The notes beneath the pieces were generated by a model that saw only the letters and a program-made list of their open reading frames with translations, searched no databases and was not told where the DNA came from. A DNA stretch of 11,382 bases. Origin: Amoebophrya sp. AT5.2 (lineage: Eukaryota > Sar > Dinophyceae > Syndiniales > Amoebophryaceae). The translations under genes were made by a program, and so were the position numbers. Every line of letters starts with the position of its first letter. Within the stretch, counting starts at the first letter, position 1. The stretch lies in assembly GCA_005223375.1 (NCBI GenBank), contig RXOD01006077.1, forward strand, positions 1 through 11,382. The letters run 5' to 3'. Below, piece after piece: positions 1 to 7,083 of the stretch.

Positions 1-1070
1 CTGCGCGACGAGCGTCGAGAAAGGCTGCGACTCGTTCTCGGCCTCGCTCCGCCGCTACTCGGAATCGGGATCGTGGCGCCAGCGGTGGCGCTTTTCCTTT
101 TCGGCAGCTTCGCGGCGGTGCTCGTCCGGCTGCTCCGCTGGTGCGCGGTGCCGACGACATAATTGGCCACCTGATTTTCGTCTCCACCATATGCCGCGTT
201 CTGGAAAACCCCAATCTCGTCGTCGCTCGCTTCGACTTCCACTTCGTGTTCGTATCCCAATTGCTCGACGTCGGACGTGTTCCCGCAACAGGGAAAGCAG
301 CTGCATACCCCTCCAGAGGCTCTCCGCGACTTTGCGGGATGAACACCCCGGCCACCGGCTCCGCCACGGTCTCCTGCCTTCAGCGCGCTTTTCCCTCCCC
401 CACTACCGGTACCTCCTCCAGCACTCGCGGCCAGCTGTTTCTCCCGCACCATGGTTTTCACCCACTCGTCGAGTTTCTGGTCGGGCGTCGCCACGTCCTG
501 CCGGTCCAATTGGAGCTGCTTGAGCACGTTTCTATCGGTGGTCCCGATTTCCGGGAACGCGACGTAGGGTAACAGCTCGCTCTCGTCCTCCACGTTGTGG
601 TTGTGGATGTCTGCCCGGTGCAAATTTCGCACCACCACCCGCTTCGCGATGTCCTTCGCGTACTGCTTCGTGAAGCCCGCGCCGAGCAGCACTTCAAGGC
701 ACTCGTCCACCTCGATGGCGCGGCCGAGCCCGAGCGCGTGCATCTCCTCGTCGGTAGACAGGTCCTGCTCCCCGTCCGACGAAAAACTAGAGCCCAATGG
801 AGATGACGATGATGACCCGAACTGGTCGTTGAGCGAAATAGCCCCCCCGTCGCTGTCGCTCACTCGATCCGCTTGTAGTTCCTCCTTCGTGCTCTTGAAG
901 TCCTCGGTCATCATGCTCTGGATGTCGTCGGCCATGAACCTCTGGATCGCCATCACTGTCGACTTCTCACTCAAGCCCAACACTCCCGCCAGCACGCTCC
1001 GGTCCTGTTCTGATTTCGGTTCTGGGATTAAGTCCCGGTCCTTCGTCGCGTAGTTGCTCAACTGCTTCGC
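1..1070 (-). CDS. Exon 4: last G-[FL]-[ST] motifs and a low-complexity tail, open at the left edge
   Basis: The minus frame is open from 1070 to base 1 (about 356 codons). An in-frame TAA at 1105-1107 lies just upstream, so the segment must be entered by splicing. It starts AKQLSNYATKD, completing the motif begun in exon 3, then has LGLSEKSTVMAIQRF (Gly about 1740) and GAGFTKQYAKDIAKR (Gly about 1840). Between them is a Ser/Asp-rich acidic linker (about residues 1760-1815). After about 1900 the sequence is Gly-, Ser- and Arg-rich, with a cysteine cluster CSCFPCC (about 1964-1970) and a serine/arginine end (SRSLSRRSSR). The cluster could be lipidated or bind metal; nothing decides this. No stop is seen, so the C-terminus lies outside. 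With a canonical AG acceptor the exon would start at 1061, losing three residues. Confidence 0.75.
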
Positions 1071-1482
1071 CAGATTAAAGGGAGAAAGAACCCATTTCCG
1101 GTTTTATTTCCGATCTCCTGCAACGTGGTCTAGTCTACGCGATGAAATACGAGACAAAATACCAGTAAAATACAACAAGATCTGACATCAAAACTCAGCA
1201 CCGCCAAAACGCGGCCACTGCTTGAAGCTGAAACCCCCGAAAAGAAGCCAGCCGCCACTTCTTTATTCCTGCAGTTTCATCCTACGAGATAGAACACACC
1301 AACCCAAATACTAGTCAAACATGGGTAGAATACGAGTCAAATACAAGTACAATACGAGTCAAATACAACACCACACACGGCCCCCATGAAACCCAATCCC
1401 TACAGCACCAAATACGCGACCAGCTACAAGTGTCGCACTCCTTCGGACATGTTTCGGGGAATGGGTTGATCCTCCCCTTAAC
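1071..1482 (-). mobile_element. Intron 3: introner-like element with terminal inverted repeats and non-canonical borders
   Basis: On the sense strand the element starts GTTAAGGGGAGGATCAACCC. The reverse complement of its other end starts ATTAAAGGGAGAAAGAACCC. Without gaps, 20 of 25 positions match in the core (positions 2-26 of the arms); the similarity runs on to about 40 bases (1074-1113 against 1443-1482). Outside the arms, TGG is duplicated (TTTGG and TCTGG on the sense strand). The interior carries three 22-base tandem copies at 1307-1372. Excision between the TGG copies keeps the frame and rebuilds the motif GFTEEYAGAL|AKQLSNYA. A GT-AG alternative with acceptor CAG at 1062-1064 is also in frame but deletes the conserved Ala-Lys. 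Inverted repeats, target-site-like duplication and odd splice sites are the known traits of introner elements. No transposase is encoded. TAA at 1105-1107 and TGA near 1317 on the sense strand show that the interior is not coding. Confidence 0.75.
1307..1372. repeat. Three tandem 22-base repeats inside intron 3
   Basis: Copies lie at 1307-1328, 1329-1350 and 1351-1372 on the plus strand. The shared core of the last two is AATACGAGTCAAATACAA; the first copy is diverged (AATACTAGTCAAACATGG). A related stretch, AATACGAGACAAAATACC, lies near the other end of the same intron at about 1146-1163. The array lies wholly inside the intron, so it belongs to the element rather than to the gene. Confidence 0.85.
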
Positions 1483-2733
1483 CAAAGCCCCCGCGTACTC
1501 CTCGGTGAAGCCCTTCTCCTCCGCAGCCTTGCGCACGATCTTCGCCACGCGGGGGTTGCGCTTCGCCGTCTTCGGCACCTTCTGCATCTGCTTGCGCTTG
1601 ATCAAAAACCCGCGCACCTCGGTCACGTCCTCCGACCCGGCGAAGCCCGCGCGGAACCACGCGCCGTGCGAGTCGAAGGAAGGCTTTGTACTTTTTGTAG
1701 AAGTAGAAGTAGTACTTGCCCCCTCCTTTAATATTCCCGGACTCGGCAGGATCGTGCGCTCGGGCTTCCCCTGTTCGGGATGTTGTTTCAGCAGCGCCGA
1801 GTCGGCGATCTGCTTCGCCTGGGATGTGACGTAGCCCCCTGCCTTGGAAAAGCCCAGGTCGACCAGCGCTTGTTCGGAGTACGCGAACGTCGGCGGCTTG
1901 TAGTTTTGCCCGACGTACTTCCGCTTCCGTTTCCGCGCGACGCGCGCGCCCAAAAACTCGGCCACTTCGGGGACAGTGGAGAGCTCCTCAGTTTTATTGT
2001 TCGCACTGCCGGACGAGGTGGACCGTAGACGCAGCTTGTTCAGAACGAGGACGTCGTTGGGGTGGCTCGGCGCGGGCAGGTCGGAAGTTTTTCGACCCGT
2101 CTCCGCGTAAGCGAGCACTACTTTCGCCAGCTGCTTCGAAAAGTCCGGCGTGAGGCCGCACGCCACACCCACCTTTTCCAGTTCCAGCTGCTCCGGCTGC
2201 AGCAGCTTCTGCTTGCCCAGCAGGTTCTTCTTTCCCGCTTTCTTCTTCAGTTTACCCTTCAGGAACCGCCCCCGCGCCTCCGCCACGCACTCCTCGCCGC
2301 TCAGGCCCCAATCCCTGTGCAGCAGCTCCAGGTCCTCCTCCGTTTGCGGTCCGGGCGAAAGCTTCGTTTCGGGAAATACCGACTTGTCCGCGAATTGCCT
2401 CGACAAGTGCTTGCTGTAGGGAATGCTGAAGCCCGCACGCACCATGGTGTTCTCGAAATTATGGGAGTTGTTTTTTTCCCCTGCGCCGATACCCGCCGCG
2501 ATCGCGCCCTTCACCTTCCACTGGCGCTTCCGCCGGAAGCGCGGCGTGAGTAATCTCCGAGCCTGGAGAATTGAATCGAACCCGCCGAACTTCAGTCTCT
2601 GCTGAACCGCGAGGTCCGCGAGCGTGTCCGTCAGAGGTAACGCCGACTCGGGCGCGCCACTGCACAGTGCGGTGGCGAACCTGGCCGCGTAAGCACGCGA
2701 AAAACCCATGGCCAACGCAAACTCGAACGCTTC
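1483..2733 (-). CDS. Exon 3: cytoplasmic region with eight G-[FL]-[ST]-type helical motifs
   Basis: The exon encodes 417 residues (1292-1708). Motifs related to G-F-[ST]-x-x-[YF]-[AS]-x-x-[LIF]-[AS]-[KTR] occur with their glycines at about 1301, 1342, 1392, 1434, 1484, 1585, 1654 and 1699. Clear copies are MGFSRAYAARFA, AGFSIPYSKHLSR, CGLTPDFSKQLAK, LGFSKAGG and KGFTEEYAGAL. Each lies between two likely helices; the linkers are rich in Lys, Ser and Pro, with basic clusters such as RKRKRK. The helix-GF-helix look recalls the MGF loop of UBA domains or a SAM-like fold, but I cannot assign either. By topology this part faces the cytoplasm. If intron 2 is wrong, this would be a separate gene starting at the ATG at 2709, in the middle of the first motif. 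The frame past 1483 reads into the intron. Confidence 0.75.
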
Positions 2734-2993
2734 CTGTTGTTTTCAGTGACAGAATGAACACGATGGCGAGGCGAAGCGAAGGGCGAAATTCATTTGATGG
2801 ATTTGCTAGTAGCAAATGGTGGTGGTGGTGCTGCGATGTTTTCTTTACGTGAAACTGAGTACAATGTAGCGCTTGCTGTTGCGGGAATTGTGGTCCGACT
2901 CCGATGGCTTATTAATAATAAATAATGATGAGAAACACGCAGCAGAGGACCACAGAGGACAAAGAACATCAAAGCGTAAAGACTAATGAGTAC
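2734..2993 (-). other. Intron 2 (260 nt, GT-AG, phase 0), probable
   Basis: The donor is GAGCAA|GTACTCATTAG and the acceptor is CTGAAAACAACAG|GAAGCG. The interior is AT-rich (for example TTATTTATTATTAATAA on the sense strand), unlike the coding sequence on either side. The join is in frame and gives PSEQ|EAFEFALAMGFS, which supplies the first G-F-S motif with the polar helix that precedes most other copies. Exon 3 has an in-frame TGA just upstream of the acceptor (2743-2745), so its codons before the ATG at 2709 are used only if spliced. Against this: exon 2 can read through to a stop at 2790-2792, so a two-gene arrangement is not excluded. Confidence 0.6.
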
Positions 2994-5900
2994 TTGCTCC
3001 GACGGTATGATCACGCTTTTGTTGCCCTGACCCTCCTCTCCCGCCCTGCTTTTCGTTCCTCCCCCAACACCACCCGGGCCTGGTTGGCTCTCTCTTCCCG
3101 AGTCTGACCCTGGGGCTGCTCTGCCTGCGCTCGGCCGCGTGGTAATCTCCGCGGTCTTGCGGTTGTAGTAGCGGAAATTCAGCGTGTCCCGCCCTTCGTC
3201 CTCGTCGTCGCTCAGGTTCCCGTCGTCGTCGTCGTCGAACCCCCCGCCTCCTCCACCACCCCCACCCCCACGACCCCCATCCTCCTCTGCGCCGCTGCTG
3301 CAGCAGCAGCACACGATGAGCAGAATCAGGAGCTCGAGCAGCCCCAGCCCGATGAGACAGAGCAGGAGGATGCACCACCAGGTGACTCGCGTGGTGGTTG
3401 TGGTGACTTTTTCGTACGTTTTTCGATTGTATTCCGTTTCGGTTTCCACCGCCGCGTTTTCCCCACTGGCCGTGCCGTCCGCGGTCACGACGGGCTTTTC
3501 CAGGCCCAGGGCGGCGCTCGGATCCGCGTCGATGATATCGTCTTCAGTGCCATTACCTCCGCAGCAGCTGCCCGTTGTGGAAGTGATGGTTGCGCTCGTG
3601 GTGCGGTCCCACTCCGCGGTGGCCTCGGATGTCCCGCGACCCCGCGAATGAACGTGGACCGCGACCACCGGGCGGGAGGGACTCGGAGCAGTTGTAGTAG
3701 AAGAATCTTCGACTTCGTCCGAGGTGTTGGCGCGGTCGTTGCAGCACGAATCCAGGCTGCCGTGGCTGGTGACATCTTCATGATCACCACGATCTTCCGC
3801 AGCGTTGGGTGTGACATGCTCTGGCACCCGGGGAGGTGCGGGTGGAGTGTCGGTCGAAGGAGTATGATCGGTCAGAAGTGTAGTTCCACCATCTTGCAGA
3901 TCGTCTCCATTTTCCTCTCCTCCGCACGAGCCCCCTCCGCACGTCGACGCATTCGAGGCGGTCGCGTTCGGGAACAAGGGTTCCACGCTCTCCACGCGGC
4001 CTAAACGGTGCCACGAGTTCCACCAGTGGAAGTGGTGCACTCGAATCGCGCCCCCCGAAGAGCGCGCCGGGCACTCGGGGAAGCTTTCTGGCCGGATGCA
4101 GCGCACCGTTTTGTGGCGTTTCTTTCGTTCACGGCACCGTTCGTCTTCCGTCATCTCGTCCAGCGTTTCTTCGAGATCTTGCAGCCCATCTTGAAGCACG
4201 TCGTCAAGGAGCGCGCCCTCGAATCTGGGTCGGGGGATCACGGTGCCGTTCTGCAGGCGGCAGTGCTCCGGAACGACCTTCCTGCACGCGCCGTTCACGA
4301 CAGTCCCGTTGTGGAGTCGGCACATCTTCCTTGTCGGCCTGGGGGGTCGAGGCCTCTTCGATCGTCGGCCACAGTGAAGATCCGCTTCGTTCATGTTTTG
4401 CTTGCAGTGGCCGCGGGTCAAAGTGCCGTCCTTCGCATTCCGACAGCAGTGGCTGGGAATGTTGGCCATGGTCCCGCGCTTCTTGAATTCCTCCTCACTC
4501 TCCGAGACATCCTTTAGGATCCCGACCGCTGGGGGGAGGCTCCCGCGCGGGGGGAGGAAACAGAGGCCCTCCGGTGGAGTGAACGTGTCGGGGGTCGCGA
4601 GCTCGAGCTCGTCCGCCGGTGCCGGAGAATCATCAGGCACGACCGGTACTTCTGTCGGACTCGGAGTGGTGTGTTGTTCTTCGGGCGCATGATGAAGAAA
4701 GTGGTGGTACAAGTCTGCATCCGTGATACGGCGCAGCGGTCGCCACCTTCGCTGGTAGGCCGCGAATTCCTCCCGGACTCCTCGCGGTGGGCCCCCCCAC
4801 CGCACCCGCCCCTCGCGCGGAAGCACTAAGAGCCCGTCCGTGTCGGCCAAGCGAGCAGTGGACCACACTGTTGTCTGCTGGGGAGTTGTCTCGGACCCAA
4901 GCTCTTCTGCTCCGACATCCCGGCGGTAGGCGTCGAAAGAGGAACCTCCTCCTCCTACCGACGATAAGGGTTCATCCGGCATCCCCTCCACGAGGTAGAA
5001 CGCATCCTTTGTTCCGCGGCGGAGTTTCTCCTGTGGGTCGTCCAACAGGTCAGGCCGCAGATCTGCGACCTCCTGCTCGTAGCCTTTCACGTTCCGGCAC
5101 ACGGCGTACGCGCTATGCAGGACCGCCCCCATCTCGTAGGGGACGAGGGTTCGGGTCTTGGGCGCCATGTCCGACCGCAGCCAGCAAGAGGTCGACCGGT
5201 CGGAAGTGGCATTCGAAGCCGCCAAGGTCCCCACGGTGAAGGAGCGGCACCACCAGGTGATGCGGCAATACGCCAAGCACACCTCGTACCCAGGGCCCGG
5301 GCCGTAGGGAAGCGTCTCGGCCGAACCGCGCGGGCCGTTCCAGTCGGGGATTTTCGTATTGCTCATATTTGTACTTCCTTCCTCGTCATCCGATCGCTGC
5401 TCTAAAAATGACCCCACCTGCTCCGACGGCACGTCGGGCCGCTCGTCGTCGTGGTCACGTGGTAGTTTTTCCTCTGCTGTATCACGTGAGTGTTCCTCTG
5501 CCCCCGCAGCAGGTCCCGCTTGGCCGCCATTCCCGCTGCTCTCCCCCTCCCTGGGCCCAAGAATCTCGGGCGGTGGGATCGGCTGGTTCATCAACGGGAT
5601 GGCCATCTTTCCCACTTCGTGGGCTAGGGATTCCGCCGCCGCCGATCCCGAGAACGGGTGGAACGCCGGAGGACCGTGGTTTTCCACCGCGTCGGACAGG
5701 AGGGGTTCATACGCCTTGCGGACGTCTCCGGCGAACACGGGCGGGAGGGAAGCCAACGCAACCTCCACGCCCGCGAACACGCCGGCGGAGAACGAGGGGC
5801 CTCCTGTACCTGTTCCATCCTCCTCCTCGGTGGGAAACCGGAACGAACCCTCCTGCGGCAGCTGCACTGCGTCTTCGCCGTCGTAGAGGAAAAAACCCTT

Positions 5901-6234
5901 CTCGGTCTCGACGCACTGGCTCCAGTCGCGGCTCCGGTCTGCGGCATGTGCTGGATCATCTTGATCTTGTTCCCCGGCGCAAGGCGTTCCGGAGGCGATG
6001 GCTCCAACCTGTGACCGCGAGAACCAATCTGTGGCCGGCTCGTCCAGCCCAGTGACGCGCGAGTACAGACGGCAGCTGACGGTCCCGACCGGCGTCGACG
6101 AGGATGCGCGAGGATCCGGGTCGGAAGGAGTGTTGCCGCCGGCTACGCTCGCCTGGTCACGCGATTCACCCCAGGTGGTGTTGCCACGCTGGGGAAAGCC
6201 GGGGACGTGGCTGTACACAGTGAACCCCTCGCAG
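2994..6234 (-). CDS. Exon 2: rest of PAN 1, PAN 2, Cys/NGT repeats, stalk, transmembrane span and acidic juxtamembrane tail
   Basis: This 3,241-base exon reads through without a stop. Residue numbers are for the spliced protein. It starts with Cys212 (CEGFTVYS) and CRLYS (Cys265), completing PAN 1. A second PAN domain shows CLAYCRITWWCRSFTV, the classic C-x3-C-x5-C (Cys530, 534, 540), then SCWLRSD (Cys561) and VCRN (Cys590). Residues about 807-932 hold repeated C-R-L-x-NGT segments. A Ser/Thr-rich stalk with N-x-T sequons (NATASNAST, NGTE) leads to a hydrophobic span at about 1162-1185 (VTWWCILLLCLIGLGL, then ELLILLIV). CCCC follows, a plausible palmitoylation site, then ten glycines and five aspartates. 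This is a type I surface protein: sequons on one side of the span, acidic tail on the other. PAN domains bind proteins or carbohydrates in other families; the ligand here is unknown. The 3' end is set by a GTACTCAT donor after Gln1291. Confidence 0.82.
3222..3270. repeat. Microsatellite-like tract coding for poly-Gly and poly-Asp
   Basis: The plus strand shows repeated CGTCGTCGT followed by a C-rich stretch (CCTCCTCCACCACCCCC and similar). On the coding strand this gives ten glycines, a phenylalanine and five aspartates, just inside the membrane on the cytoplasmic side. Such tracts change length easily by replication slippage. Confidence 0.75.
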
Positions 6235-6451
6235 CTGTTTGTAGTCGTGATTTCACGCCGTCGATGAGACGAGGATACAAACATACTTAAAATTTACTTA
6301 GTTAAGTACAAACAGTACTTAAAGTACTAATTGATATCTATGCGTATGCCTAAGTATATAATACCTTTTTTTTTTCTGTTCGAGTTCGAAGAACTTCAAA
6401 TCAAAGTAAGTAAGTCGAGCTGAGGGGCTGACGCGTACATGTTATAAGTAC
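6235..6451 (-). other. Intron 1 (217 nt, GT-AG, phase 2)
   Basis: On the sense strand the donor is CT|GTACTTATAAC and the acceptor is ACAAACAG|CTGCGAGG. The interior is strongly AT-rich with a run of ten A on the sense strand, unlike the GC-rich exons around it. Joining the flanks restores the reading frame and yields KLCEGFTVYS, which completes the C-x3-C-...-C-x2-F pattern of a PAN domain. It contains a near-palindrome AGTACTTAAAGTACT (plus strand, near 6314-6328) and a 9-base inverted pair, CTGTTTGTA at the acceptor and TACAAACAG at 6307-6315. I see no terminal inverted repeats like those of the 1071-1482 intron. Confidence 0.8.
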
Positions 6452-7083
6452 AGTTTTCCGCCCGTTTTTGGGTATGCGAGGCAGAGTTCGGCGCACTGGC
6501 GCTGCGGGGGAAATTTCACGTCGGAATCGGGTTCCGAGCCGGACATTCTCCCGGACACCGTCCGCAAGTCCGCGTAGAGCGTGAAATCGGCAAGAATCTC
6601 GCCGAGCAGCAGCATCCCTGTCGCAGACTCGCACGTCTTGGAGGCGTTCCAATCGAAGCGGGAAAAACTCCCGTCCTTGTTGAAAACGTTGCGCCCAGGC
6701 AACGAATTGCGCAGGTGCTGCGGCGCCACATCTTGGAGCCCTTCTGCGCCTTCGGGTTCGGGGGGTGGATTCTGGTAGCGAGGGGGCAGCGCTCTGTTTT
6801 TGCTTTTTGCCACCTCGATGGCGCTGCTCCCGTGCTCGGCTTTTATGATTCTGGGCGCGGCCGCGACATTGATGATGTTGGTACTGCCCCGGCTGCGGCG
6901 CGGCGTAGGAGCTCCCGGCGGGTTCTTCTGAGTCAGACTGCCGGACGTCTTCAAACGTTGAGCCTTGTTCTTCCTTTTGTGCAGAACCGACACAGAAACT
7001 GCGCGAGCCTGAAAAACATCTTGGATTGATGCTGCTGCCAAATAGATGGCGAAAAAGAGGAGGCGAGTGCTAGCTAGCAACAT
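6452..7083 (-). CDS. Exon 1: signal peptide, basic linker and first half of PAN domain 1
   Basis: The ATG at 7083 opens a protein whose first 27 residues form a clear signal peptide: hydrophobic residues after MLLASTR, small residues near AAAS and a likely cleavage around FQARA. A basic, proline-rich, probably disordered linker follows (about 30-130). From about residue 140 the sequence becomes domain-like, with Cys151, Cys197 and Cys201; QCAELCLAY is the C-x3-C signature seen in PAN/apple domains. The unspliced frame stops three codons further on. A GT donor after codon position two of residue 211 (sense CT|GTACTTAT) joins in frame to CEGFTVYS in exon 2 and supplies the third PAN cysteine. 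The product should enter the secretory pathway. I chose this ATG because the signal peptide begins at it directly. I cannot see whether the 5' leader is itself spliced or receives a spliced leader. Confidence 0.78.

Larger units (their letters stand above)
1..7083 (-). other. Gene model: four-exon receptor-like membrane protein, 3' end outside the window
   Basis: I join four open segments on the minus strand: 7083-6452, 6234-2994, 2733-1483 and 1070-1. The reading frame is kept at all three junctions (phase 2, 0 and 0) and each junction completes a recognisable protein motif: a PAN domain at the first, and a G-F-S helical motif at the second and third. The visible product is about 2,064 residues: signal peptide, PAN 1 (about 150-300), PAN 2 (about 525-595), Cys/NGT repeats (about 807-932), a Ser/Thr-rich stalk, a membrane span (about 1162-1185), and a cytoplasmic tail with roughly ten G-[FL]-[ST] motifs between 1301 and 1840. 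The frame is still open at base 1. The first and third joins are well supported. The second is weaker: exon 2 could instead read on to a stop at 2790, with a separate gene starting at an ATG at 2709. I do not recognise the protein as a named family. Confidence 0.65.

Noticed and set aside
1315..1482. Read-through C-terminus of exon 3, including the tempting INPFPETCP that resembles FPET in a sister motif
   Set aside because: These codons lie in the inverted-repeat arm and 22-base array of intron 3. The resemblance is coincidental, and the next exon supplies the expected motif continuation.
1290..2733. Assigning the G-[FL]-[ST] motifs to UBA or SAM domains
   Set aside because: The MGFS loop and following helix look UBA-like, and some copies have a SAM-like L-T-x-x-D-L pattern, but neither domain's full set of positions is present in any copy.
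2790..2993. Read-through end of exon 2 with a second hydrophobic stretch (ISLYALMFFVLCGPLL)
   Set aside because: The region turns AT-rich right after a GTACTCAT donor and a good acceptor lies at 2734, so I treat it as intron. It remains the main alternative.
5369..6055. A 228-codon plus-strand open frame
   Set aside because: It lies opposite exon 2 of the large gene and is dominated by Arg, Pro and Ser with no domain; the minus frame carries the PAN motifs.
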